From Spirosoma validum (lineage in GTDB: Bacteria > Bacteroidota > Bacteroidia > Cytophagales > Spirosomataceae): 64,000 bases of DNA. Position numbers and translations under genes: made by a program. Location of the stretch: assembly GCF_014699035.1 (NCBI RefSeq), contig NZ_JACXAA010000002.1:620001-684000 (forward strand), given 5' to 3'. Positions 7,115-16,109 of the stretch are shown piece by piece. Each line of letters begins with the position of its first letter. The first letter of the stretch is position 1. The notes below the pieces were generated by a model that saw nothing but the letters and a program-made list of their open reading frames with translations, did no database searches and had not been told where the DNA came from.

Positions 7115-7780
7115 AAAAATTAGTGACAGAATAATGTAAAGCAAAATAATCAGCGGGATGGCTGCGAACTGCAAAAATAACAGGAGCAGAACGGAAGCGA
7201 TTAGAAAACTAAATTTAATCCGGTTTTCAGACCAGCCGAAGGATTTGAATTTGAGTGCAAAGAGAGGTATCTCAGATACCATCAGAAAGGCAAACGCGAT
7301 GATCATACCCAGGGCAATATCGTTTTTCCAGATCGCATCATACTGAGGCTGGTAGCGCGCCATTAACGGGAGAGCGGCAATCAGCAACGTATTCGCTGGA
7401 GTCGGCACACCAATGAACTGGTCGCTTTGCCGGGTATCAATATTGAATTTGGCTAAACGTAACGCTGACAAGACAGCAATTAGAAAAGCACCATAGGAAA
7501 TAGGACCCAGGCCCTGGAACCAGCAAAGCTGAAAAACAATCATAGCGGGCAATACTCCGAACGTAACAACATCGGCCAGTGAATCCAACTCCTTGCCAAA
7601 TGGACCTGAAACTTTCACCAGACGAGCCACAAACCCATCGCCAAAATCGAGAATAGCTGCCAGACCAATCAGCCAGGCGGCCGTGTCGAGATGACCACGT
7701 AACGTCATAACTATACCAATGCACCCACACAGCAAATTGCCGCAGGTCATGGCATTGGGTAAATGTTTGAGTAAGTTCAT
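7094..7780 (-). CDS. pssA: CDP-diacylglycerol-serine O-phosphatidyltransferase
   Basis: PssA makes phosphatidylserine from CDP-diacylglycerol and serine in the inner membrane, the first step toward phosphatidylethanolamine. The 228-residue protein has the CDP-alcohol phosphotransferase signature D-x2-DG-x2-AR-x8-G-x3-D-x3-D, read here as DFGDGFVARLVKVSG followed by FGKELDSLAD near residues 45-70. Several hydrophobic helices follow. The ATG at 7780 starts MNLLKHLPNAMTCGN, the usual N-terminus of the family; an earlier start at 7822 would overlap the adjacent palindrome and the MBL gene. The psd decarboxylase gene is not in the window. Confidence 0.92.
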   Translation of the reverse strand: MNLLKHLPNAMTCGNLLCGCIGIVMTLRGHLDTAAWLIGLAAILDFGDGFVARLVKVSGPFGKELDSLADVVTFGVLPAMIVFQLCWFQGLGPISYGAFLIAVLSALRLAKFNIDTRQSDQFIGVPTPANTLLIAALPLMARYQPQYDAIWKNDIALGMIIAFAFLMVSEIPLFALKFKSFGWSENRIKFSFLIASVLLLLFLQFAAIPLIILLYIILSLIFNEQTRA

Positions 7781-7785
7781 AGTTA

Positions 7786-7812
7786 GTAGTAACGGGCTAA
7801 GCCCGTTACTAC
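7786..7812. repeat. Perfect REP-like palindrome containing a stop codon
   Basis: A 27-base sequence, GTAGTAACGGGCT, then A, then AGCCCGTTACTAC, is perfectly self-complementary. It begins with the GTAG tetranucleotide that marks many bacterial REP elements. On the minus strand the TAG at 7809-7811 that ends the MBL hydrolase lies inside it. Confidence 0.8.
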
Positions 7813-8447
7813 ATTCTAACAAATGGATTTGTTCGCTTCTCCTGACCGATAGTGGTTGGGTCCATATGACCGGGATAAACGATGTAATCGTCAGGTAGTG
7901 TATACAGTTTTGTTCGAATACTGTTCAACAGGTCATCATGATTGCAATATGGGAAATCGGTTCGCCCCACACTGCCTTGAAACAACACATCACCCCCAAT
8001 AACGTATCGATCTGCGTGGTTCACAAACGCTACGTGTCCAGGTGCGTGTCCAGGCACAAAGATGACATCCAGGGTGATATTCCCAAACGTAAACTTGTCG
8101 CCTTCTTTCAGAAAAGCGTCAATTTCGGAAGGTTCGTATCCACGCAAACCATAAAGTGCACAACGCGTTGGTACGTCGTTGTAGATCACCATGTCTAACT
8201 CGTGTAGATAAGCTTTCACGCCGAATTTACGCTTCACGTAAGCAACGCCAAACACATGGTCAAGATGAGCGTGAGTAAGAAGTATGTATTTGACTGTGAG
8301 TTTATTAGTTTCGATAAATCGTCCCAGAGTTTCCTTCTCAACCTGCTCATAACAGCCAGGATCAATAATAACAGCCTCTTTGGTAGCGTCGTCGGCAATG
8401 ACGTAGGTATTTTCCTGCAAGGGCGAAAATTCGAAAGCTTGAATCAT
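7809..8447 (-). CDS. MBL-fold hydrolase, glyoxalase II-like
   Basis: The 212-residue protein has the metallo-beta-lactamase metal motif LLTHAHLDHVFG at about residues 56-67, a further ligand His in VPGHAPGHVAF, and the bridging Asp in VIGGDVLF. The sequence ends IVYPGHMDPTTIGQEKRTNP, the pattern of YcbL-like glyoxalase II relatives that hydrolyse S-acyl-glutathione or related thioesters. The exact substrate is uncertain, since most Bacteroidota lack glutathione. The reading frame ends inside a REP-like palindrome. Confidence 0.85.
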   Translation of the reverse strand: MIQAFEFSPLQENTYVIADDATKEAVIIDPGCYEQVEKETLGRFIETNKLTVKYILLTHAHLDHVFGVAYVKRKFGVKAYLHELDMVIYNDVPTRCALYGLRGYEPSEIDAFLKEGDKFTFGNITLDVIFVPGHAPGHVAFVNHADRYVIGGDVLFQGSVGRTDFPYCNHDDLLNSIRTKLYTLPDDYIVYPGHMDPTTIGQEKRTNPFVRM

Positions 8448-8483
8448 AACGTAACACGGGAGAAAACCCGTAGAGTATTGACA

Positions 8484-8510
8484 AAAATGCGGGTTAAAAC
8501 CCGAGATACC
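8484..8510 (-). terminator. REP-like hairpin and T-run after the RsmI-like gene
   Basis: On the minus strand, just after the TAA stop at 8512, the sequence reads GGTATCTCGGGTTTTAACCC, then GCATTTTTG. The stem is CGGGTT/AACCCG (8490-8503) with a T-run, so it can act as an intrinsic terminator. The GGTATC-CGGGT beginning is shared with the element at 3221-3317. A second small hairpin, ACGGG/CCCGT, is at 8456-8471. Confidence 0.65.
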
Positions 8511-8511
8511 T

Positions 8512-9213
8512 TTACAAAAGTAAAAACACCGTTGGTTTTTTACGTAAATCAGGCACCTGTGTTTTCCATTCCCGGATGGTTAATGTGCGGACAAAGGCGT
8601 CGGGAGCCGTTAAATTACAAGCCACACATAAGCGCGTGTTGGGTTGGCAATTGGCTACTACGTCGGCAAAAAGGGCGTCGTTCCGGTAGGGCGTTTCCAT
8701 GAAAATCTGCGTTTGCTGGCGTTCTTGGGCTTCTTTCTCGAGATGACGTACGGCGCGGGCGCGATCTTGCCGCTCGATGGGCAAATAGCCATGAAACACG
8801 AACGACTGACCACTCATACCCGATGCCATCAGCGCCAGTAAAATAGATGATGGTCCCACTAATGGCTCTACTTTCCAGCCCAGCGTATGCGCCATGCCAA
8901 CTATGACTGCACCTGGGTCGGCTACACCCGGGCAACCAGCTTCCGACAAAACGCCCGCGTTACGTTTACGTTCTGTCAGTTCCTGAATCTGTCGGCGCGT
9001 ATCGGTCGGGGACGTGTCTTTGTCCAAATTAAAGAATGTCGTCTCATCAATAATTCGGCTTGTTTTTAGCCCACTGATGAAACGCCGGGCCGAACGGACG
9101 TTCTCCACGAAATAAGCGTCAGTTTTTTCAACAATCTCACGGATTGACGAAGGCAGAACCTGGTGAGCAGTATCGTCGGCAAGTAAAGTTGGGATAAGAT
9201 AAAGCGTGGGCAT
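8512..9213 (-). CDS. RsmI-like SAM-dependent methyltransferase
   Basis: The 233-residue protein is a tetrapyrrole-methylase-fold enzyme. It shows YFVENVRSARRFI near residues 34-46, LSEAGCPGVADPGA (the SAM-binding GCPGVADPG loop) near 93-106, and VEPLVGPSSILLALMASGMSG near 115-135. These match RsmI, which 2'-O-methylates C1402 of 16S rRNA. It is shorter than classical RsmI (about 280) and lacks its C-terminal domain, as in many Bacteroidota. The stop is followed by a REP-like terminator. It starts two bases after the stop of the upstream alpha/beta hydrolase gene, so the two are probably co-transcribed. Confidence 0.83.
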   Translation of the reverse strand: MPTLYLIPTLLADDTAHQVLPSSIREIVEKTDAYFVENVRSARRFISGLKTSRIIDETTFFNLDKDTSPTDTRRQIQELTERKRNAGVLSEAGCPGVADPGAVIVGMAHTLGWKVEPLVGPSSILLALMASGMSGQSFVFHGYLPIERQDRARAVRHLEKEAQERQQTQIFMETPYRNDALFADVVANCQPNTRLCVACNLTAPDAFVRTLTIREWKTQVPDLRKKPTVFLLL

Positions 9214-9215
9214 GA

Positions 9216-9983
9216 TTACGACAGAAACTTTATCAACACATCAACAAACTCAGCTGGCTTTTCGGCCTGTACCCAATGACCCGCTCCCTGAATAGTCTCG
9301 ATCTCGACATTTGGAAAAATACGTTTTATTGTCGGAATGTCTTCGTCCAGAATGTAAGGAGATTCGCTACCGCGCATGAATAGAGTTGGCTCGGTTATCA
9401 CACGCGGATTAGTCAGCTCTTCGCCAATACCGTGCAATTCCTGTTCAATAACAGGAAGATTTAGCCGCCAGGCAAATTCTCCCTGCTCATTGCGGTAAAG
9501 GTTTTTGAGCAGAAACTGACGTACTGTCAGGATTGGCTCAAAGCGGCTGAGGGCAGCATCAGCGTCCGTACGACTTTTGATAGTCGCCAAGTCAATCGCT
9601 TTCATCCCACGAACAAGCTCGGCGTGGTGAACTGGATAAAATTTGGGTGCAATATCGACCACAACTAATTTCTGATACGTGCCCGGATAAAGCATCGCAT
9701 ATTGCATGACTGCCTTGCCGCCCATCGAATGCCCAACCAGAATTGGATCGTCGAGTTGATGGTCAATAAGAAATTCATGTAAATCGTTGGCCATACCAAC
9801 GTAATCATGTTCGTCGCCACGGGGCGATTGGCCATGATTACGTTGGTCGAGCGCAAATACTCGATACCCTTTGGCGGCAATGGATTTGCTGATAGTGAGC
9901 CAGTTATCCGACGAGCCAAAAACGCCGTGAAGAATAACAATAGACGGGCCTGTTTCGCCCGTCTGGCGATAGAACAATTTCAT
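9216..9983 (-). CDS. Alpha/beta hydrolase, YbfF-type esterase
   Basis: The 255-residue product is a compact alpha/beta hydrolase. The oxyanion-hole segment ILHGVFGSSDNW is at about residues 17-28, DQRNHGQSP at 46-54 and the nucleophile elbow GHSMGG at 84-89, and the catalytic His is in GAGHWVQAEKPAEF near the C-terminus. This pattern fits YbfF-like esterases, which cleave short acyl esters or thioesters. The natural substrate cannot be read from sequence. It is the first gene of a two-gene minus-strand operon with the RsmI-like methylase. Confidence 0.85.
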   Translation of the reverse strand: MKLFYRQTGETGPSIVILHGVFGSSDNWLTISKSIAAKGYRVFALDQRNHGQSPRGDEHDYVGMANDLHEFLIDHQLDDPILVGHSMGGKAVMQYAMLYPGTYQKLVVVDIAPKFYPVHHAELVRGMKAIDLATIKSRTDADAALSRFEPILTVRQFLLKNLYRNEQGEFAWRLNLPVIEQELHGIGEELTNPRVITEPTLFMRGSESPYILDEDIPTIKRIFPNVEIETIQGAGHWVQAEKPAEFVDVLIKFLS

Positions 9984-9991
9984 CTAACTTC

Positions 9992-10059
9992 AAAAGTGAA
10001 AAAGCGAACGAATAAAAGAACTCTATATCTATTAATCTTATTCGTCACTCTTCGGTTTT
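9992..10059. repeat. Imperfect inverted repeat, GAATGAG family
   Basis: The left arm AAAAGTGAAAAAGCGAACGA (from 9992) pairs imperfectly with the right arm ending TTCGTCACTCTTCGGTTTT at 10059. It lies between divergent genes and resembles the other AGTGAA/AGCGAA palindromes in this window. Confidence 0.5.
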
Positions 10060-10387
10060 CATAAATAACTTTTTCACCATCGCCGTCAAAAGCTATAATC
10101 TGCCTGGATGAGCAAATCAAAAAGGTATATCAGGGCAGATAAATAAGCTTATTTCGACCAGCGCTGTAACGAGACAAAACTAAGGAGGAATGGATCAACA
10201 TGGCACGTCTGGTAAGGGTAATATTTATAAATGATTCGGTCATGTTATTAAATTAAGAGATATTATGCTGACTGACTTAACAATTAGATAATTTTCTGTT
10301 ATAGAACAGAACAGTCTAAAAATGTGAATATTTTTATAGATTAGTTATCGACTTTGCATATAGTGGTACTTTTTTAAGAAGGGGGGC

Positions 10388-10418
10388 TTTCGTGCCTCAA
10401 AAAATATAAGCATATTTG
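10388..10418 (+). promoter_or_regulatory. Candidate promoter of the Oar-like receptor
   Basis: A -33-like TTTC (10388-10391) and a -7-like CATATTTG (10411-10418) are separated by 19 bases. Each differs by one base from the Bacteroidota consensus. The receptor start codon is 68 bases downstream of the -7 element. Confidence 0.35.
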
Positions 10419-10485
10419 TCACAAACTTGAGCGCCGGTCTGATTCGGTATATGTCTCAAGAATACTAACCAAATCAAACACTTCT

Positions 10486-13400
10486 ATGTCTAGAAATTTA
10501 CTGCAATTTCGGGTAGCGTTCGTGCTGTTCGGCAGTATGCTATTGACTGTGCTCGCTGGAAGCATAGCGGTAGCGCAGGTAACCACCGCCGTTATCAACG
10601 GTCTCGTAACAGACGATAAGGGTGTGGGCTTACCTGGTGCTACCGTTGTGGCTATTCACGAACCATCAGGTAGCCGGTATGGTACGACCACGAATGCATC
10701 GGGACGTTATACACTTCCAGGTGTCCGCGTGGGTGGACCGTTTAAGATTACTACTACGTTTGTTGGCTTCAAAGATCAGGTAAAAGACGGAGTTTTTACA
10801 AACCTCGGTACGTCCTCTGACGTGAATTTCAATCTGTCAGATGCTAGTTCTCAGCTTACAGAGGTTGTTGTTTCAGGAAACCGTAGTGGTATTTTTAGCT
10901 CTGAACGTACAGGAGCCGCTGCTACCTATGGTCGGGAGACGATCAATACTGTACCAACCATTGGTCGTACGCTGAATGACGTTACTAAATATAATGCTTA
11001 CGGAAACGGTCAGTCATTTGGTGGCCAGGATTCCCGCTTCAATAACATCACGATTGATGGAGCTGTTTTTAACAACGGTTTCGGTTTAGGATCATCGGCT
11101 CAGGCTGGTGGACGTACTGGTACAACGGCTGTCTCACTGGATGCTCTGGATGAAATTCAGTTGAACGTAGCGCCTTATGATGTTCGTCAGACGGGTTTCT
11201 CTGGAGCTGGTATCAACGCCGTAACGCGCTCTGGAACGAACGATTTCTCAGGATCGGTTTATTACCTGTTTCAGAATAGTGACTTAGCTGGGAAAAAAGC
11301 AGATGGCCAGGATTTGCCACCGGTGACGATCAATAAGAATACGCAGGGTTTCCGGATTGGTGGTCCGATCATTAAGAACAAGTTGTTCTTCTTCGCGAAC
11401 GTAGAGCAGTATAAAAGTAGTGCACCCGCGCTCGACTGGGTAGCTAACCGGGGAACAACTGGCGGTAACGTATCGCGCGTCTTAGCATCTGATCTGGATG
11501 ATCTTTCCAAGTTTATGAAAGATAATTTTAACCGTGATCTGGGAGCTATTGATAACTTTAACAATGATGTGAAAAGTTTGAAAGGGTTGCTTCGACTCGA
11601 CTGGAACATCAACGACAATCATAAACTTGCTGTTCGTTACTCACATCACGACTCGGAGTCGGATCAGGCCATCAGCAATAGTAATAGCAGCAGTACGGCA
11701 GGTTTTGGTAACCGTACGGGTTATTCGTCAACGGGTTATTCGGGTAGAGACGCTCTTTCGCCACAGAACACGGGCTACAAAATTGCGGATAATACCCGCT
11801 CGATTGCTGTGGAACTGAACTCTACATTTGGCGGTAAATTCGCGAATAAACTGGTTGGTACGTACAACAAACAAATCGAAGATCGTACTTACCGTACAGA
11901 CATCTTTCCAACCATCGATATTCTGAAAGATGGAACGACATACACCTCTATCGGTTTTGATCCGTTTACGCCAAACAACAAGCTTAATTATTCGACGCTG
12001 AATATTACTGACAATTTCAGTGTATTTGCCGGTAAGCACACGCTAACGTTTGGTTTGGCCTATGAGAAATATACATCGAACAACGTATTCTTCCCAGCGT
12101 CGAATGGTGTTTATGTATACAGATCGATTGATGAATTTAAACAAGCGGCACTGGCTTCGATAAATAATCCAACGGCTACCACCTCGCCGGTTCCATTAGC
12201 TCGTTATAACCTGCGTTATTCGCTGGTACCTGGTGGTGCCGAGCCTTTACAAACTTTACATAGAAGTTCGTATAGTGCCTATGTACAGGATGAGTTCCAG
12301 ATCAATCCGAGCTTTAAGCTGACGGCTGGTATACGGGCTGATATTTTCGCGTACGATAATTCGACGGCCGCAGCCTTTAACAACCCACGTGTAGCTCTCC
12401 AGACATATCGGGATGAAAACGGGGCCGATTATAAGCTCAATACGGGCGCTTTCCCGAAACCTCGCCTGCTGATTTCTCCCCGTGTTGGGTTCAACTGGGA
12501 TGTAAAAGGGGATAGATCAACACAAATCCGCGGAGGTAGCGGTCTGTTCGTATCGCGTATTCCTGAAGTACTGGTATCCAATCAGTTAGGCAATAATGGG
12601 GTTAATACAGGCGTCCTAACCGTTAACTATGATGCTACCAGACCTGATGATACCAGGAGATTCCCATTTGTAACTGATCCTAGCAAATTGCCAGCCGGTG
12701 TATTGCCCAATCCCCAAACCACCGATGTTTCGAGTTTGACAGGTTACGCGGTTAACGCAACGGACCCTGATCTGAAATATCCTGTGGTCTGGAAAACAAA
12801 CATTGCTATTGATCAACGGTTGCCCTGGGGCTTGATAGGTACGTTGGAAGTGATTTATAACAAGACAATTCAGGGACTGCGCTACATTGACGCCAACCTG
12901 AAAGCTCCGGATCGCCAGCTTACCGGTCCCGACACGCGGGGGCGTTACCCAAATGGAACGACCCGCTTTATCAACTATCCGTATAACACAAACGCCTTCG
13001 TACTGAAAAATACGACCGAGGGAAATGCGTACACATTCACGGCAAAACTCGAAAAGCCTGCGAATAATGGGCTTGGTGGAATGTTAGCCTATACGTATGG
13101 ACTGGCCAGAGATTTGCAATCGGTTGGTAGTACGGTTGTGGGGAACGCACCAACCGTTGGCGGACAGAATTACCTGACTGTATCGTTCGGAGATAATGAC
13201 TTACGGCATCGAATCATCGGCTACGTAAATTATCGGCTGACTTATGGCGGTAAGTTCGGTGGAGCAACAACCTTTACGCTGGGTATGCAATCGACCAGCG
13301 GTTATAAAGTATCATACGTTTATGGTAGTGATCTGAATGGTGACGGACAAAATAATAACGACCTGCTCTTCGTACCGGCGAAAGCGACCGATCTGGCGTT

Positions 13401-13881
13401 TGCTTCAACGACCGTCGGTTCAGGTACTTCTGCCGTTGTTTATTCACCAGAGCAACAACAGGCGGCTTTCGAATCGTATATCGAAGGAAACGAATACCTG
13501 AAAACGCGCCGTGGCCAGTATAGTGAGCGTAACGGTGGCTATGCGCCCTGGCTGACCCGTTTCGACTTCACCGTGATGCAGGAGTTCTTTGTAAGAACAG
13601 GAGCTAAAGGCACCCGGCATACGATTCAGTTCCGGGCCGATATTTTGAACGTTGGTAACCTGTTGAATAACAAATGGGGAGTAGGCTGGCTGAATACGTC
13701 GGCTAACCCGCTGACGGTAGCTAGTGTAAATACTGCCGGTTTGCCAACATATCGGCTTGCAACGCAAACTCTCACTGACAATGGGGTTAACCAGACAATT
13801 CTGCTCAGAGATTCGTTTGTGAAAAACATAACGATTGATAACGTTTGGCAGGCTCAGCTTGGCATTCGTTATTCATTCTAG
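10486..13881 (+). CDS. Oar-like TonB-dependent receptor with N-terminal CarboxypepD_reg domain
   Basis: This 1131-residue outer-membrane protein starts with a signal peptide ending near SIAVAQ (residue 31). A carboxypeptidase-regulatory-like domain follows (about 35-115, [20 protein letters not shown] and [19 protein letters not shown]). Then come a plug domain with [10 protein letters not shown] and [20 protein letters not shown], and a long beta barrel ending in the outer-membrane terminal motif LGIRYSF. The [19 protein letters not shown] segment is typical of the Oar/OmpA-related TonB receptors that import large substrates or protein. There is no adjacent SusD gene, and its ligand is unknown. 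A strong terminator follows within 60 bases, so it is likely transcribed alone. Confidence 0.9.
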   Translation: MSRNLLQFRVAFVLFGSMLLTVLAGSIAVAQVTTAVINGLVTDDKGVGLPGATVVAIHEPSGSRYGTTTNASGRYTLPGVRVGGPFKITTTFVGFKDQVKDGVFTNLGTSSDVNFNLSDASSQLTEVVVSGNRSGIFSSERTGAAATYGRETINTVPTIGRTLNDVTKYNAYGNGQSFGGQDSRFNNITIDGAVFNNGFGLGSSAQAGGRTGTTAVSLDALDEIQLNVAPYDVRQTGFSGAGINAVTRSGTNDFSGSVYYLFQNSDLAGKKADGQDLPPVTINKNTQGFRIGGPIIKNKLFFFANVEQYKSSAPALDWVANRGTTGGNVSRVLASDLDDLSKFMKDNFNRDLGAIDNFNNDVKSLKGLLRLDWNINDNHKLAVRYSHHDSESDQAISNSNSSSTAGFGNRTGYSSTGYSGRDALSPQNTGYKIADNTRSIAVELNSTFGGKFANKLVGTYNKQIEDRTYRTDIFPTIDILKDGTTYTSIGFDPFTPNNKLNYSTLNITDNFSVFAGKHTLTFGLAYEKYTSNNVFFPASNGVYVYRSIDEFKQAALASINNPTATTSPVPLARYNLRYSLVPGGAEPLQTLHRSSYSAYVQDEFQINPSFKLTAGIRADIFAYDNSTAAAFNNPRVALQTYRDENGADYKLNTGAFPKPRLLISPRVGFNWDVKGDRSTQIRGGSGLFVSRIPEVLVSNQLGNNGVNTGVLTVNYDATRPDDTRRFPFVTDPSKLPAGVLPNPQTTDVSSLTGYAVNATDPDLKYPVVWKTNIAIDQRLPWGLIGTLEVIYNKTIQGLRYIDANLKAPDRQLTGPDTRGRYPNGTTRFINYPYNTNAFVLKNTTEGNAYTFTAKLEKPANNGLGGMLAYTYGLARDLQSVGSTVVGNAPTVGGQNYLTVSFGDNDLRHRIIGYVNYRLTYGGKFGGATTFTLGMQSTSGYKVSYVYGSDLNGDGQNNNDLLFVPAKATDLAFASTTVGSGTSAVVYSPEQQQAAFESYIEGNEYLKTRRGQYSERNGGYAPWLTRFDFTVMQEFFVRTGAKGTRHTIQFRADILNVGNLLNNKWGVGWLNTSANPLTVASVNTAGLPTYRLATQTLTDNGVNQTILLRDSFVKNITIDNVWQAQLGIRYSF

Positions 13882-13902
13882 TCGAGCATTTATCAAGTCA
13901 GC

Positions 13903-13945
13903 AAAATCCCCCGCACACCAAGTCGTGACGGGGGATTTTGATTTA
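13903..13945 (+). terminator. Terminator after the Oar-like receptor
   Basis: AAAATCCCCCG (13903-13913) pairs perfectly with CGGGGGATTTT (13929-13939), and TGATTTA follows. This is a strong intrinsic terminator directly after the receptor gene. Confidence 0.88.
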
Positions 13946-13954
13946 TAGAAGTCT

Positions 13955-14824
13955 ATGAAGATTCCGTTTTTAGTCTTACTCATTACGCTTGTAGCGAGCA
14001 ATGTAGCTGCGCAACAGATAAATCGCTTTCAGAATACTCAGTCTATTGATGATTTCTTTCAGTATAAACCCAACCGGAAACGGCCACTCATACTTGCTCA
14101 TCGGGGTGGACCTGGTCCGGCAGATACGGAGAACTCAATTGTAACCTTCGCCAAAACGGCAAAGATGCTTCCAGATGCAATCATCGAAATGGATGTGCGT
14201 ATGACGCGCGACAGTAGTTTTGTTTTGTTACATGACGCTACGTTGGACCGGGAATCGAATGCCAAAGGACCCGTTGCAGAATGGACATTGTCTGATCTGA
14301 GAGAAATAAAGCTTAAAACCCTTGTTGGAGAGTTGACAGATCAGCAAATACCAACCTTCTCCGAAATACTTGCCTGGAACAAGAACCGTTTTATGCTAGC
14401 TCTGGATATAAAGCCAGGAACCGATCCATTGTCCGTAATGAAAGAAGTTCAAAAACAGCAGGCTGAGTATTCAGTTTTTGTCATTTGCTACTCATTTCTC
14501 GAGGCTCAACGGGTACGGAATCGCTATCCGACGCTCTGGTTGGCCGTTGGCATAAATGGAATAGAAGATATAGCGCGATTAGAGAAAGATTCGCTGCTTA
14601 TTGGGCGTAGATTAATTGCGTTAACACCCCAGAAAGTGCAGCCTGCCTCTTTTTACGAACGTCTACACAAACTTGGAATTCCCTGTTCAGTCGGTACGTA
14701 TGGTGCTGGTCAGCTGGATGAGAAACCAGTAACAGAGGCAACTCAAGAATATCGGGCTTTATTTAGGCAAGGAGGAGATATCATTACCACAGATCGCCCG
14801 GTTGAAGTCTCAAAATTATTCTAA
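13955..14824 (+). CDS. Secreted glycerophosphodiester phosphodiesterase
   Basis: The 289-residue protein has a signal peptide (MKIPFLVLLITLVASNVAAQ) and then a GDPD TIM barrel. The catalytic HRGG is at residues 49-52, TEN at 58-60, EMDVRMT at 78-84 and the second catalytic His93 in LLHDATLDR. GDPD enzymes hydrolyse glycerophosphodiesters to glycerol 3-phosphate and an alcohol. Export suggests scavenging in the periplasm. It begins 16 bases after a terminator and is followed after 17 bases by an MBL-fold gene, so the two form an operon. Confidence 0.9.
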   Translation: MKIPFLVLLITLVASNVAAQQINRFQNTQSIDDFFQYKPNRKRPLILAHRGGPGPADTENSIVTFAKTAKMLPDAIIEMDVRMTRDSSFVLLHDATLDRESNAKGPVAEWTLSDLREIKLKTLVGELTDQQIPTFSEILAWNKNRFMLALDIKPGTDPLSVMKEVQKQQAEYSVFVICYSFLEAQRVRNRYPTLWLAVGINGIEDIARLEKDSLLIGRRLIALTPQKVQPASFYERLHKLGIPCSVGTYGAGQLDEKPVTEATQEYRALFRQGGDIITTDRPVEVSKLF

Positions 14825-14841
14825 TCCAGTTAGTTTGTCCA

Positions 14842-16098
14842 ATGCGAACTTGCTTGTTATTTCTATGCTTGGCTTTATGGATAGGTACTAAAGCCCTGGC
14901 GCAGGAGCTGGGAAAACCCCTATCGGATTGGCAACCCGGTGGGCTTGATATCCATCATATCAATACAGGTCAGGGAAATGCTACGTTTATCATTCTGCCG
15001 GAAGGAACGACATTATTGGTGGATGCTGGGGCAATTAATTCTAATGACTGGCGAACGAACAAACCCCGGAATATTCCCACTAAACCGAATAACAGTCGGC
15101 AGGCGGGCGAGTGGATTGCCCGTTATATACAGAATGCATTACGTTTCCAACGCACCCCAGCTATAGATTATGCACTCATAACACATTTCCATGACGACCA
15201 TATGGGAACACCCCTGAACGTAACAAAGCGGTCAGCTAGTGGGTATGTGTTAACGGGAATCACTGAAGTCGGAGAGTATATTCCTATTCGTAAAATCCTG
15301 GATCGGGGATGGCCAGATTATGCCTACCCACGCTCGTTTGCGAATGATTCGATGGTAGCTAATTATCGTCAGTTTTTGAATTGGCAGATCAAACAGAAAA
15401 GGGTAAATGTAGAGCGGTTTCAAGCAGGTCGAACAGATCAGATTATCTCGATTAATCAGACTGCTCTTCGACAAAAATATTCATTTCAAATCATTAACCT
15501 GGCTGTAAATGGGCAAATACGTACGGGAAATGGAAGGCAGACACAGTCCCTTTTTCCGGATTTGACATCACTGAAGCCAGCGGACTATCCCAACGAAAAC
15601 ATGTGTAGTATTGCCTTTCAGATTCGCTACGGTCAATTTGATTATTTTTCGGGAGGAGATATTCAGGGAGTGCTTCAGTTTGGGGCACCCGCCTGGCACG
15701 ACGTTGAAACGCCAATTGCTAACGTAGTAGGTCCAGTTGACGTGCAACTAGTTGACCATCATGGTTATGCTGATTCACAAAATGGAGCTTTGTTAAAAAG
15801 CTTGCGTCCACGCGTTTTGGTAGTACCAGCCTGGGCTTCTTCACACCCCGCTCCTGATGTTCTTGAGCGCATCTATTCTGAGCAGTTATACAAGGGCGAG
15901 CGGGACGTATTCGCGATAAATTTACTTGAGGACGCTAAAAAAGCCATATCTAGTTTTTTGCCTGGGCTAAAAAGTCAGTCAGGCCATGTGGTAATTCGGG
16001 TTGCTCCTGGTGGCGCTACGTATCGTGTTCTGATTTTGAGTGATAGCGATGAATCGTTCACTGTAAAGGCGATTTACGGTCCATATCAGTCTGAGTAA
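14842..16098 (+). CDS. Secreted MBL-fold hydrolase, ComEC-tail-like
   Basis: The 418-residue protein has a signal peptide (MRTCLLFLCLALWIGTKALA) and a metallo-beta-lactamase domain. LDIHHINTGQGNATFIILPE at about 35-54 and the metal motif HFHDDH at 115-120 are clear; a later FDYFSGGDIQG, DHHGYAD and VVPAWASSHPA complete the fold. The first part resembles the MBL domain of ComEC-type proteins but has no membrane channel. The substrate is unknown. It shares an operon with the secreted GDPD, which suggests processing of a phosphodiester or nucleic acid outside the cytoplasm; that is an inference from position only. Confidence 0.82.
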   Translation: MRTCLLFLCLALWIGTKALAQELGKPLSDWQPGGLDIHHINTGQGNATFIILPEGTTLLVDAGAINSNDWRTNKPRNIPTKPNNSRQAGEWIARYIQNALRFQRTPAIDYALITHFHDDHMGTPLNVTKRSASGYVLTGITEVGEYIPIRKILDRGWPDYAYPRSFANDSMVANYRQFLNWQIKQKRVNVERFQAGRTDQIISINQTALRQKYSFQIINLAVNGQIRTGNGRQTQSLFPDLTSLKPADYPNENMCSIAFQIRYGQFDYFSGGDIQGVLQFGAPAWHDVETPIANVVGPVDVQLVDHHGYADSQNGALLKSLRPRVLVVPAWASSHPAPDVLERIYSEQLYKGERDVFAINLLEDAKKAISSFLPGLKSQSGHVVIRVAPGGATYRVLILSDSDESFTVKAIYGPYQSE

Positions 16099-16109
16099 AT
16101 ACCAGACTT

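Larger units (their letters stand above)
9984..10485. other. Intergenic region, 502 bp, upstream of the Oar-like receptor
   Basis: The region contains an imperfect inverted repeat (9992-10059), a candidate promoter for the receptor (10388-10418) and a tiny open frame of 14 codons at 10190-10234. That frame is preceded by AAGGAGG, which is unusual for this phylum. The remainder is AT-rich and holds no recognisable gene. Confidence 0.5.
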
